NCBI RefSeq assembly: GCF_000281045.1
Contig: NW_008246087.1
Coordinates: 43,492 to 68,611 of the forward strand
Reading direction: 5' to 3'
DNA length: 25,120 nucleotides
Origin: Saprolegnia diclina VS20
Taxonomy: Eukaryota; Oomycota; Saprolegniomycetes; Saprolegniales; Saprolegniaceae
Made by a program: the position numbers and the translations under genes. The notes beneath the pieces are model-generated. The model was not told the DNA's origin, searched no databases, and worked only from the letters and a program-made list of their open reading frames with translations. Below, in pieces: positions 16,854 through 25,120 of this stretch (positions are counted from its first letter, which is position 1; every line of letters starts with the position of its first letter).

Positions 16854-17288
16854 GCATCTCAATGCCAGTTTCAGGACATGGAGTCCGTCGCACGCTTGTT
16901 TAGGGTGTACTGGTATCTGTGTCGGTACCACTACGGATGGTGATTTCGTGACCGTTGGATCCTGAGGCCGGAGGGAAATCTTCTCATAGAGGCTCTTTGG
17001 GTTCGACTGGCTCTTCGCTTCTCAGGTGGTTCGAGAACCGGGGCTTGCATGCGATCTCGAGCGAGCTAACATCCCTCTCCTGGTGGTGAAAGAAGATCGC
17101 AGAAAGCGTCTTGACACGGAGCGCACCCGGCAATCAAGCGCTACGCCCACGTCGTCGGTGTACTGTGTCTTTGCGTCCCTTGGTCGAAGACATTGCTAGT
17201 GTCTTTGATTTCTCGAAACGCGGCATCAGTCGCTACGGGAGACCGACTTGGCCGACGCGAACGTCGGCATTGCTGACACAACGAGCTC
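16854..17288 (+). other. Region between two unresolved plus-strand genes
   Basis: Short coding-like pieces occur in different frames (for example LLRWFENRGLHAISSELTSL near 17013-17075, and LRPLVEDIASVFDFSKRGIS near 17170-17235). They may be 5' exons of the downstream gene. I could not build a consistent splice model. Confidence 0.3.
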
Positions 17289-18905
17289 GTGCTCTCGGCC
17301 ATGTCGATCTTTGACGCGCAGAGTCCATTGCCGGCCATTCCCCGACTCGTGCACCGCGAGGAACACACGTCGCCGTACGTCCTGCCACTGCAGCGCATTC
17401 GGATGGCGCTTCAAAGCATCAACTCTCGTTCATTTTTATTGCGGATATCGCTGCACTTCGAAAGGGACTGCCCGTGAACGTGACTACACCGATGCTGCAC
17501 GGTCTCTTGACGATTCATGGCTGGGTCCCGCTGCAGCCTGCGATGCTCGGACTTGTCTAGCGCTGGATGAAGACGCACGCGGAAGCAACTCTGAAGCTGC
17601 TCACGAGCTTGGCTGGTCTCGAGGATGAAGATGTTGACACGTCCGTGTGCCCACCGCTGCGACAGCCGTTGCAGGCAGAGCTCTTCAAGCGCTTGACCTT
17701 GCCATAACGACACCCGGTCCCTTCACCAAGACTGACTGGAAGCACCGTGGCTGCGTCTTTGCCAAATGTCGTCTCTTGCTCAAGCACTATGTGACGACAA
17801 CCGCGCCGCAGCGGGTCGATGCCAGCTACGTACGTCTGCCGTCGGTCCTTGTCGCTGCCATTGACGCCTTCCTCTTTCCAACGCACCCGTCGGTGACGAG
17901 TTTCTTTTCACCAACAAACGCACTCGACCTGCTCCAGGACTTTGCCGGCGGTCTGGCGTATGCACCCAACCGATGCTGCCAATGTCGGACACTCTCATCG
18001 AAACCATTTTCGACGCGCATCGGGCGCCCATGGCGCCGGAGCACTTGCGCACCCGCCACCATGCGACGTCGCGTCGGACAACTAACTTTGCATGCTTCCG
18101 GCCGTCGCGTCCATCGCCACGCAGTTGGACACCGCGGGCCCTTGTCGTGCGCTACAGTACGCTGTACGTCAACAGCGTGCCGAGGCGCTGCTCAACGATG
18201 GGGTATCGGGGCATATGTACTGGCAAGGGCGAAACAAGAGCCCGTTGTATTTGCATTTGAGCGACGACGGCAACACGAACGACGCCACATTTCATGCCGG
18301 CGCGCTCTTGTTCCTTGACGCTCCTTTTGCAGCAGTTTGCGCCTCAGGATGTCGTCCCATTTGCAACGAAATGGCCGCAGATTCTACCAGCGACGCTCGA
18401 TGCGCTTAGCGATCGGCTTGTGCCGAATGCGATGCGTCTCGACCATGGCAGCGATGTCCATCGATCGGTGGGCGCACTTGCCACCGCTACCGCACGTCAC
18501 CGACTTTGCAACGACGCCGCCTCCGGATCTCAACCCGGAACATTGCGACCGGTGCAAGGATGCACATGCCTCTTTAGCCCAAGCGGGTCACGCTGAGCTG
18601 GTGATGACGGGTCTCTGCCCCGACCTCGTACGCATCATCGACGCTGATGACGCGCGTATTCGCTTTCTCATTGATGGCGAAGATGCATTCAGGCGGGGGA
18701 TGACGACGTTGCTTATCCACGTATGTAAGGGCGGTACATCGGTGAAAAACACCCCAGCCCGGTCAAGATTTCGAGGCCGAGTGGCGCGCCCACCAGATGG
18801 AGCTCCAGGCTCTGGCCCATAACGATAGTGATCAACGCCTTGAAGAGCCAACTGCGTGCAGAGGATGATGAGGAGCCACCGGTCAAGCGTGTGCGGCAAT
18901 TCTAA
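17289..18905 (+). pseudogene. Long coding-like region in shifting frames, unrecognised
   Basis: Successive plus-strand segments look like one protein but change frame: PRLVHREEHTSPYVLPLQRI (17345 on), FIFIADIAALRKGLPVNVTT then an in-frame TAG near 17560, RGCVFAKCRLLLKHYV...FAGGLAYAPN (17750-17970), DTLIETIFDAHRAPMAPEHL (17990 on), LPAVASIATQLDTAGP...LSDDGNTNDATFHAG (18092-18300), FAPQDVVPFATKWPQILPAT (18340 on), then a stable frame with DLNPEHCDRCKDAHASLAQA and LVRIIDADDARIRFLIDGED to 18720. Next comes a consensus donor GTATGTAAG (37-nt intron), and after one more frame change a nuclear-signal-like end EEPPVKRVRQF with TAA at 18903-18905. Some shifts may be introns, but at least the TAG near 17560 and the last shift look like real lesions or assembly indels. 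The family is unknown; it is either a decayed gene or a multi-exon gene with sequence errors. Confidence 0.45.
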
Positions 18906-19047
18906 GTGTCGTAAGAGTCCTTGGTTTTGAGCCCCTCGGTGCGGTGACGTGCGTGTGAACTGAACTGTTGGTACGGAGAACGAGCTGGAATTCGGAGACT
19001 AAGTTGTAGACAACGACACGAATGGATTTATTGTTTCGAAGCACCGC

Positions 19048-19575
19048 TTAGCCGTAGCAGCGGATCTGGTCGGTCGAGCCGACGCGGGAGCACTGGCCGC
19101 CCTTCTCGAGGTACTTTTGGTGGTAGTCCTCGGCGTGGTAGAAAATGCCAGCGGGCACAATCTCGGTGGCCACTTCGGCCTTGATGGCCTCGGCCTTCTG
19201 CGCCTTGGCCTCTTCGGCCGCGACGCGCTGCTCTTCGTTGTGGTAGAAGATACCCGACCGGTACTGCGTGCCGATGTCCTCCTTTTGGCGGTTGACGGTC
19301 GTCGGGTCGTGGATCTCAAAGAACTTGTCAAGGAGCTGCTTGTACGTGATCTTGCTCTCGTCAAACTTGATCTGGACGGCCTCGGCGTGGTTGGTGTCGC
19401 CCTTGCACACCTGCTTGTAGCTCGGGTTCTCGGTCGTACCGTTGATGTACCCGACGTGCGAGTCGACGACGCCCTCGAGACGCTGGAAGTTGAGCTGGAC
19501 GCTCCAGAAGCAGCCAGCGGCAAAGGTCGCAAGCGCCTCGTTGGGCTCGAGCGTCACGGGCACCGTCTTGGTCAT
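19048..19575 (-). CDS. msrA: Peptide methionine sulfoxide reductase A, cytosolic form
   Basis: Single exon, 175 aa, ATG at 19575. Complete MsrA fold: catalytic motif GCFW with nucleophile C22, then [48 protein letters not shown], and C-terminal FYHAEDYHQKYLEKGGQ with cysteines 162 and 173 as candidate resolving residues. The enzyme reduces methionine-S-sulfoxide in free or protein-bound form with thioredoxin as reductant, repairing oxidative damage. There is no targeting sequence; it begins MTKTVPVTLEPNEA, so cytosolic. It is followed upstream, in the same direction, by a second MsrA gene with start at 20938, and the two proteins are clearly paralogous. Upstream DNA holds CCAAT boxes and a TGACGTCA site. 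Confidence 0.97.
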   Translation of the reverse strand: MTKTVPVTLEPNEALATFAAGCFWSVQLNFQRLEGVVDSHVGYINGTTENPSYKQVCKGDTNHAEAVQIKFDESKITYKQLLDKFFEIHDPTTVNRQKEDIGTQYRSGIFYHNEEQRVAAEEAKAQKAEAIKAEVATEIVPAGIFYHAEDYHQKYLEKGGQCSRVGSTDQIRCYG

Positions 19576-20362
19576 TGTTCAAAAGGCAATTTCAGAAGTG
19601 AGGTTCATCCCCGGGACTTACCGTGCCGCCATCTGGCTCCCGAGGACCCGCGACAGACAGCCAGTTGGGATTTACCGTGCCCTCTTGGGTACTCCGGATA
19701 GTAACCGGATGCTTCCAACTGATTGGATTGGACGTCCAGTGACGTCAGGAAACAAGCCAATCATGTCGTTAGAAATGGTTTCCGCCAATCACAACTCGCA
19801 ATTTAAAGATCGGGGATAGGGGACAACGAGCCAATCCAATCGATGATTGCGCCACTCCAACGCATTTCCAAGCTTGAAGATCTTCCGACGCGCGATGGAC
19901 GGTGAACATGTAGAGGTTGCCAAAGACAGCTGTAGCGAGCTTGCGCAGGCCGAACAACGGGCGAAAGATCGCGAACACTCGGACGCACCGTGTTGGGGCC
20001 ATGGATAAGCAGCACCAAGCCATCCACGTCACCAGAATGCTTGCCTTGGAAACGAATGGACGCGTCTGTGGGTGTCTGATCACCGACCAACTTCAACTGA
20101 TAACTCGCAGCACATCGACCTCGACTCTGCACCGACAGCGAGCTCCGACAAGCTCACTCGGATTGACGTTGTTGCTGGGTCACGTGGGCGAGGGCCGGGT
20201 ACTCTCGGTGCCTCCTTGTGCATTCGTGCGCTGCCTTCATGAGCTACCTACATGTCGAGTCTTGCAACCTGTACATGTCTTTCACGGAGACCAAGTCTCT
20301 CCATCAAGGATTAATTTTGGCTCGTATCATTGACCTTTTATGGAATTACTGCCACGGCGGGT
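19576..20362. promoter_or_regulatory. MsrA intergenic region: CCAAT-box cluster, CRE-like site, duplicated motif
   Basis: The palindromic bZIP site TGACGTCA is at 19740-19747, and at least five CCAAT-type boxes lie between 19721 and 19841 (ATTGG twice at 19721-19731; CCAATC at 19757, 19785, 19831 and 19836). These are 146-266 bp upstream of the cytosolic msrA start. On the minus strand GGCACGGTAARTCCC occurs twice, 54 bp apart (near 19671 and 19617), the copy nearer the gene reading GTAAGT, so a leader intron is possible. Farther up, around 20100-20000, a minus-strand frame reads SYQLKLVGDQTPTDASIRFQ and on to LLIHGP, perhaps a coding relic. No full gene is supported. Confidence 0.5.
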
Positions 20363-20938
20363 TTAGCCGTAGCAGCGAATGGCGTCGGTTGAGCCCTTGC
20401 GCGCGCACTGCCCACCCTTTTCCAAGTACCGCTGGTGATAGTCCTCGGCAACGTAAAACGTTTCGGCGGCGACGACTTCGGTGACAATCGGTCGGTGAAA
20501 GCGTGGCTGCGCGGAGGCCTTGCAAGCCAGCGCGAGCGCCTTTTGCGCATCGTTATGGTAGTAAATACCGGACCGGTATTGCGTGCCAACGTCGTTCTTT
20601 TGCTGGTTGAGTGTCGTTGGGTCGTGGATGGACCAGAACTTGTCGAGGAGCGCGTCGTAGCTCACAATAGCCGGGTCAAACTTGACGCGAACCGCCTCGG
20701 CGTGGCCCGTCTTGCCCGTGCACACCTCAGTGTACGTCGGGTTGGTCTTTTGCCCATTCGTGTAGCCGACGTGCGTCTCGAGGACGCCGGGGATGCGCTG
20801 GAAGCTGAGCTCGACGCTCCAGAAGCAGCCTGCAGCGAAGGTCGCAATGTTGTCGCTGCCGCCGGCAACGGTCGATGCCTGGCGCGTCAGTACCCGGCGT
20901 GCCGGTGTCAAGTAAGCTCGGAGCGCGGCCCCACACAT
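20363..20938 (-). CDS. msrA: Peptide methionine sulfoxide reductase A, probable mitochondrial form
   Basis: Single exon, 191 aa, ATG 20938 (an upstream in-frame GTG is not needed). Residues 1-28 are rich in Arg and Ala and have no acidic residue ([20 protein letters not shown]), as in a mitochondrial presequence. The MsrA domain follows: GCFW with C38, [66 protein letters not shown] and cysteines 178 and 189. Same reaction as the neighbouring paralogue, repair of oxidised methionine. The two copies are in direct tandem 787 bp apart and differ mainly in the N terminus and in the segment between YRSGI-YH and FY-AEDYH. Mitochondrial targeting is inferred from composition only. Confidence 0.95.
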   Translation of the reverse strand: MCGAALRAYLTPARRVLTRQASTVAGGSDNIATFAAGCFWSVELSFQRIPGVLETHVGYTNGQKTNPTYTEVCTGKTGHAEAVRVKFDPAIVSYDALLDKFWSIHDPTTLNQQKNDVGTQYRSGIYYHNDAQKALALACKASAQPRFHRPIVTEVVAAETFYVAEDYHQRYLEKGGQCARKGSTDAIRCYG

Positions 20939-21201
20939 CACTTCACTGTCGCCTCACTTTTTCAACGTCGCTCGAAACGGCAATCTCAGTGTTCCTATAA
21001 CGCGTGTTCCAACAAACATGTTCTTGTAGCGAGGGTTGAAGTTTCGAGAAGGACAACACATTGATCATCTTGAGATCACGCAGGAGAAGCCCTCATGCAT
21101 GTGAGCCACGAGCTAGGACTACGCTGTACGACAGGTTGCTTTCATTTCGCTTTAGGTACCTTGTAACGCCGGACCATCTTGGCCCGACTCGCGAGAGCAG
21201 A
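20939..21201. other. Intergenic region
   Basis: Upstream of the mitochondrial-type msrA and downstream of the M96-like gene. No gene or repeat seen. Confidence 0.4.
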
Positions 21202-22512
21202 CTAGCGCTGCGGAATCGGCGCTTCAATTCCTTGCTCGGCCATCTTGGCCAGCATCGCTTGTTTCATAAGGGCTGCAAATTTGACCGAGTTGTCGCGGTG
21301 CAACCGAAGCATGATCTCTGTGAGGGTGCCAACGGCCGGTTGCTGGGCGCGCAGTGCCTGCGGAAACATGGGTGTCGTCGACTTGGCGTAGAGCGCAAAG
21401 AAACACTCGGTCTCGCTTCGTGCGTGAACTGTGACCCTAACCCGCTTCATAAGCTAGCGCGTGTATCGCATATTGCACCGCACCAGCCGACGCGGTTTTC
21501 GATCAAATGGTTATCGTCGTGGGGGACGAGGCGGTCCTCGATAATGGAGCGCCACGCAATGACGACTCTGTCGGCCTCAGTCCACCTTCGCCCCGCGAGG
21601 CGCGACTCGAGCGCCGGCATGGCTGCGTCCGACAGCTCCGTCGTGAGCCTATCCACGCGTCACAATCCTACTACGTCCACATTGTCCTACCGAATGTAGA
21701 CCAAGTCGGGCTCGAACGCATACAGCAGCTAGGGCCCTCCTCTGAGATGCAACTTCAAATCGGCAACGTCAACGCACCTCTTGTGTGGTGCCGGGCACGT
21801 TGCTTGTCATGTGGTCCCAGAGCAAGTCCGCCATCGCGCGAAACGGAAGCGGGCAAAGTGCCGTGCGTAGAAAGTGCAGCTCCATCGCGTTGTCGTCCGC
21901 TGCGCTTTGCACAAGCGACGACTTGAGGGGCGTGTTGGTGTCGATCGCGTCAAAGAGGCCGTGGCGAATCCACTCGGTCTCGAGTTTGTCGTACTGCAGC
22001 GCCATGAGTCGCTCAAGGTCCGAGTGCCGCTGCGTCGTGCGTAAGATCGCGCGCCGCCACAAATCGTTCTCTTCGTCAGTCTCTCGGATCGGAAAGTGCG
22101 CGAGCTTGGGGCGCTTGTGTAGCACGTGTTGGAGCGCCTGGAGGAGCTTGAGCGACTCGTGGAGCGTGGTCTTGAGCGACTCGTTTTCGTGGCGCGCCTT
22201 TTGAGCATTCTGGGCTTGCGCCAGTGCCTTGGCCTTCCACGATGACTCTTCCCACGGCTGCGCGCTCTGGAGTGCACTGTACTGCGCGACGAGGTCCGCG
22301 TGCTTGACGCGCAAGTAGGCAAGCTCCTCCTTGGGCGACGCACGGCGCTTCCGCGACGTGGACGTAGCCGACGTCGCGAGGCCAAAGTCGACTGTGGTTG
22401 CAAGAAAGTCCGAGAGGCTCTCGATCGACGTGTCATCGTTGGTGGTGGTGCTGGCCTGCATCGCCATTGGGAAATGCGGCGGATGATGATGGAAGGCTGC
22501 CGGAGCGGTCAT
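21202..22512 (-). CDS. bZIP/M96 mating-specific-like protein, four exons
   Basis: Proposed exons: 22512-21778, 21728-21691, 21648-21484 and 21436-21202 (390 aa). The introns are 49, 42 and 47 nt, each GT...TAG. All junctions keep frame and rebuild family features, for example LLYAFEPDLVYIR and ENRVGWVTVH. Domain order: Ala/His-rich N terminus; basic region plus coiled coil around residues 50-120 (RKRRASPKEELAYLRVKH), as in oomycete bZIP-type proteins; a helical middle (LRTTQRHSDLERLMALQYDK, LLWDHMTS); then RRWTEADRVVIAWRSIIED, typical of the M96 mating-specific family, which is expanded in oomycetes and known from Phytophthora. Such proteins are START-like and poorly understood. The frame is open upstream to 22695, but a TATA box at 22600-22594 and codon bias favour the ATG at 22512. 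DNA binding is inferred. Confidence 0.87.
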
Positions 22513-22593
22513 CACGTGACCGTGATTACTGACAGTGTAGTACGAGGCACGCCTTGTGGTGCTCTCGTGCTTGTCTCTCACACAACTCGGTGG

Positions 22594-22600
22594 CTTTATA
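22594..22600 (-). promoter_or_regulatory. TATA box of the M96-like gene
   Basis: TATAAAG on the minus strand, 82 bp upstream of the proposed ATG at 22512. It falls inside the longer open frame, which supports the shorter start. Confidence 0.5.
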
Positions 22601-22936
22601 GCACCAGCACACAGGCACTCATCAGACCTTGTCCCGGGATACGTAGGTAGGACATTCGACCAGCTCGGCGAGGCCCAGAGCTTCGTGTCATACAAGAACG
22701 CAATGCGCTCGCCATTCCGGTGGACGAAAACGACTCGAGACAGTAGTCACGGTCAACCCGAGCAGTCCCGAATCTCTGTACGCAAGGTCGCTTTCCACGC
22801 GGACCAAGCGGACCAGAAACCATGTGAAATACATTAAAAGTACTACACATTCTAAGCTAGCTCATATTTGCAATACTACATGCTAAGATCTGAAGCCCCG
22901 TGCACATACGGCGATTCGCATCCACACGTATTGATC

Positions 22937-22957
22937 GACCTTGAGTCACTCAAGGTC
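22937..22957. promoter_or_regulatory. 21-nt perfect inverted repeat with AP-1-like core
   Basis: Ten-base arms GACCTTGAGT and ACTCAAGGTC around one central C. The core contains TGAGTCA, the classic AP-1/bZIP site. It lies in the shared upstream region of the M96/bZIP-like gene (left) and the glutathionyl-hydroquinone reductase (right, 285 bp to its ATG). The role as a stress-response operator is inferred. Confidence 0.55.
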
Positions 22958-23241
22958 CCGACATCGACTAACTCTGACTGCACCCTCAGATTTCAGACTT
23001 GTCGAACCTTTGCTTGCCTGGCACTTGCAGTGGCGCCAGCGATCATCGCCGAAGCTCGCGACCGAATCAACTTCCGTGGAAGCTCCTTCCAGACTAAACA
23101 TGCAATCTCACCACTCAGATCTGAGATCTGACCAATCAGATGTTGCCTGGTCGTGTCAGGATTTGCCTGTCAGCCAGCTCTGTCAGCCACAACCAGTGTC
23201 ACTTTACAACTTGCAAGAGCAGCAGCAGTAGCACGACGACC

Positions 23242-24318
23242 ATGGCGAGCACGACAACGACCCACCAGCCCGAAGCCAAGGCGGCGATTCTCAACTGGGC
23301 CGACCAGAAGGACGGGCAGTTCAAGCGCCAAGTCTCTTCGTTCCGCGACTTTATCGGCTCGGAGCGCTTCCCGGCCGAGAAGGGCCGGTACCATCTCTAC
23401 ATCTCGTGGGCCTGTCCGTGGGCACACCGCACAGCTATCGTGCGCAAGCTCAAGGGCCTCGAGTCGGTCATCGGGCTCTCGGTCGTGAGCTACCTCATGG
23501 GCAAAGACGGCTGGCACTTTTCGACTCCGGAGGAAGAGCCCGGCACGATCCCCGATACGGTCAACGGCGCCAAGCTCGTGCGCGAAATCTACTTCAAGGC
23601 CGAGCCCAACTACAACGCGCGCTTCACAGTGCCGATCCTCTGGGACACCAAGCACGAAACGATCGTCAACAATGAGTCGAGCGAGATCATTCGCATGCTC
23701 AGCTCCGAGTTTAACGCGTTCTCGTCGCGCCCGTCGCTGGACCTGTACCCTCTTGCGCTGCGCCCCGAGATTGACGAGCTCAACGCGTGGGTCTACGACG
23801 GCATCAACAACGGCGTGTACAAGTCAGGCTTTGCGTCGACGCAGGACGCCTACGAGTCGAACGTCTACGCGCTCTTTGCCGCCCTGGACCGCGCCGAGGC
23901 GCACTTGGAGAACAAGGCGTGGCTCGTCGGCAATACGCTCACCGAGGTACCGTTGTCATTTCTCATACACCGTAGCTCAATCATGTCCAGGCGGACATTC
24001 GACTCTTCACGACCATTCTGCGCTTTGACCCGGTGTACCACGGCCACTTCAAGTGCAATCTCAAGACCATTTCGCACGACTACCCCAACGTACGTAGCTA
24101 CAATGGAGGATCTGTCATCTTATCAGCGATCGCGGATGTAGCTGCTCCAGCACGCGCGTCGCGTCTTCCAGCTCGATGGCGTCGCCGAGACCGTCAACAT
24201 GACGCACATCAAGCGCCACTATTACATGAGCCACCTCCAAATCAACCCGTTCGCGGTCGTGTCGGCGTGGAACGGACCCGACCTCTCGACGCCGGTTGTC
24301 GAGAGCCACGTGCTCTAA
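23242..24318 (+). CDS. S-glutathionyl-(chloro)hydroquinone reductase (Xi-class GST, ECM4/YqjG family), three exons
   Basis: Exons 23242-23946, 23991-24089 and 24142-24318 (326 aa); introns of 44 and 52 nt, GT-AG. The ATG sits in strong context (ACCATGG). The active site is CPWAHR with nucleophile C58; further hallmarks of the family are YISWACPWAHR, FTVPILWD, IVNNESSEIIRML, LNAWVYDGINNGVYKSGFA, and, across the first intron, NTLTE|ADIRLFTTILRFDPVY, GHFKCNL, YPN, HIKRHYYMSH and QINP. These enzymes use glutathione to reduce glutathionyl-hydroquinones back to hydroquinones, in the cytosol. The second and third exons are essential, since the unspliced frame leaves the family after NTLTE. Its upstream region carries a palindromic AP-1-like site and faces a bZIP-like gene, which suggests stress-inducible control. 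Confidence 0.95.
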
Positions 24319-24694
24319 GGTTGAGGTGCGTGTCTTTTGCATTATCAAAACACAGACATAAATGTATATTTCGATTAAAGATACCTAAAGAAACAAGATA
24401 TTTGTCAATTCCGCAGAAGGCTCGGATCGAGTTGGCTAACGTGCTAGCCACCGCATACAAAGACTCGAGTGCGCGGAATCTGCGCGTTCGTCGCTCTCGA
24501 CGATACCACTAACTCAGTTACATTTGCCGACTTGCCCGGTATCGATACCCTGGCAAGAGACAGCCTCTGCATGATCCCTTGTCAAGCATTGATTCAAATA
24601 AGTCACGGTCATGTATGATCGACATTAGGCGAGACTAGGATACGGAGGAATGCAACATCGTACGCAGGAAGAAAGCAGGGGAGCGTGTGAAGGA
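24319..24694. other. Intergenic region between convergent genes
   Basis: AT-rich 3' flanks of the reductase and of the Cys-rich protein gene. No frame, repeat or RNA gene recognised. Confidence 0.45.
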
Positions 24695-25120
24695 TTAGGC
24701 GTAGCGCGTGTCGTCGGCGAGGCGGGCGTAGCCATCTTCCATGGAAACGTAGCCGTCCGCCTTCTTGGCAAGAAGCACCGAGGCGACAACAGCGACGGCA
24801 GCGATGCACGCGACGACCAAGAGCCCGTTGTTGGCAGCCGAACTGTACATGGCGTTGAGCTGGCTGGAGCCAACAGAAACGGCCTTGGCAGAGCACTGCG
24901 ACACGGTGTCACTGAGGTACGTGGCGACGCTGACGCTCTCGCTGTCGAGGTAGACGAGCACGTCATCGTCGACGGGACACGTCGAGCACGTGCCATCGCA
25001 GAACGTGTTCTTGTCACAGAGGGTGGCGCCCTTCTTGCAGAGAACCGTTTTGTCTGCGAAGAAGTCCTTGCAGGCGCCCTTGCCATCGCAGTAATCTTGT
25101 GCGTCGCACGCACCAGCGTT
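24695..25120 (-). CDS. Cys-rich (disintegrin-like) membrane-anchored surface protein, C-terminal part
   Basis: The frame is open from the window edge (25120) to TAA at 24695, giving 141 visible residues; the N terminus is outside. The first 55 residues are Cys-rich, with spacing like disintegrin/Cys-rich modules (CDAQDYCDGKGAC, CDKNTFCDGTCSTCP). A Ser/Ala-rich stem follows, then a membrane helix (NNGLLVVACIAAVAVVASVL) stopped by KK, and a cytoplasmic tail of about 20 residues with MEDGYARL. This layout fits a type I plasma-membrane protein with an extracellular Cys-rich domain, a class common in oomycete secretomes. The role (adhesion or surface recognition) is an inference. No motif identifies a specific gene. 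Confidence 0.8.
   Translation of the reverse strand, partial: NAGACDAQDYCDGKGACKDFFADKTVLCKKGATLCDKNTFCDGTCSTCPVDDDVLVYLDSESVSVATYLSDTVSQCSAKAVSVGSSQLNAMYSSAANNGLLVVACIAAVAVVASVLLAKKADGYVSMEDGYARLADDTRYA

Larger units (their letters stand above)
22513..23241. promoter_or_regulatory. Divergent upstream region of the M96-like and reductase genes
   Basis: This holds the TATA box of the leftward gene, the AP-1-like palindrome at 22937-22957, several TCAGAT/ATCTGA repeats near 22985-23140 and a CCAAT box near 23131 (GACCAATCAG). I see no separate gene. The plus-strand frame open from 23140 into the reductase lacks an ATG in good context. Confidence 0.5.

Noticed and set aside
17226-17414. Minus-strand frame reading RVFLAVHESGNGRQWTLRVK
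   Set aside because: It looks protein-like, but the overlapping plus-strand segments fit better with the flanking plus-strand coding character. Not fully excluded.
19117-19701. 194-codon plus-strand frame over msrA
   Set aside because: Leu/Val/Arg-rich mirror frame of the well-supported minus-strand MsrA gene.

Overview
The window looks like nuclear DNA of an oomycete, most likely a saprolegnialean water mould (Saprolegnia/Achlya/Aphanomyces type). The clues are intron-poor genes with G/C-ending codons, very short GT-AG introns (about 35-55 nt) that usually end in TAG, an M96 mating-specific-like gene, long ankyrin proteins, a disintegrin-like Cys-rich surface protein, and CCAAT-box promoters. 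This placement is an inference from protein families and gene structure. No ribosomal or organellar marker is present. A run of 100 N at 14923-15022 shows that this is a scaffold with a gap.

Layout. 1-2346 (+): C-terminal part of an ABCC/MRP-type transporter, cut by the window edge. 2703-4549: two divergent genes with FAR1/FLYWCH-like zinc fingers; the left one has three exons. 4624-5253 (-): a protein-like region broken by stops and frame changes. 5304-6759 (-): a seven-exon deoxycytidylate deaminase whose first exon also carries a SANT/Myb-like region and a C2H2-like finger. 7999-8652 and 10013-10822 (+): two paralogues of an unrecognised family. 11198-13123 (-): ankyrin-repeat protein. 13662-14852: a 1.19-kb DNA transposon with terminal inverted repeats, an 8-9 bp target duplication, paired subterminal palindromes, a Ulp1 (C48) protease remnant and a 62-bp tandem repeat. 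It sits inside an older reading frame. 15408-15480 (-): elongator tRNA-Met. 15763-16853 (+): an unrecognised six-exon gene. 17289-18905 (+): coding-like sequence in shifting frames. 19048-20938 (-): two methionine sulfoxide reductase A genes, one with a likely mitochondrial presequence. 21202-22512 (-): four-exon bZIP/M96-like gene. 23242-24318 (+): three-exon glutathionyl-hydroquinone reductase. 24695-25120 (-): C-terminal end of a Cys-rich membrane-anchored protein.

Functional themes. The right third groups redox-repair genes (two MsrA, one glutathionyl-hydroquinone reductase) around a bZIP-like regulator. Perfect bZIP-type palindromes lie in two of the intergenic regions: a CRE-like TGACGTCA and an AP-1-like core inside a 21-nt inverted repeat. 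The left and middle parts are accessory in character: TE-related zinc-finger genes, gene relics and a transposon. Exon junctions were worked out by hand from reading frame, GT/AG borders and family conservation. The deaminase, M96, reductase and FAR1-like models are well supported; the 15.8-16.9 kb model is moderate; the 4.6-5.3 and 17.3-18.9 kb regions are unresolved.
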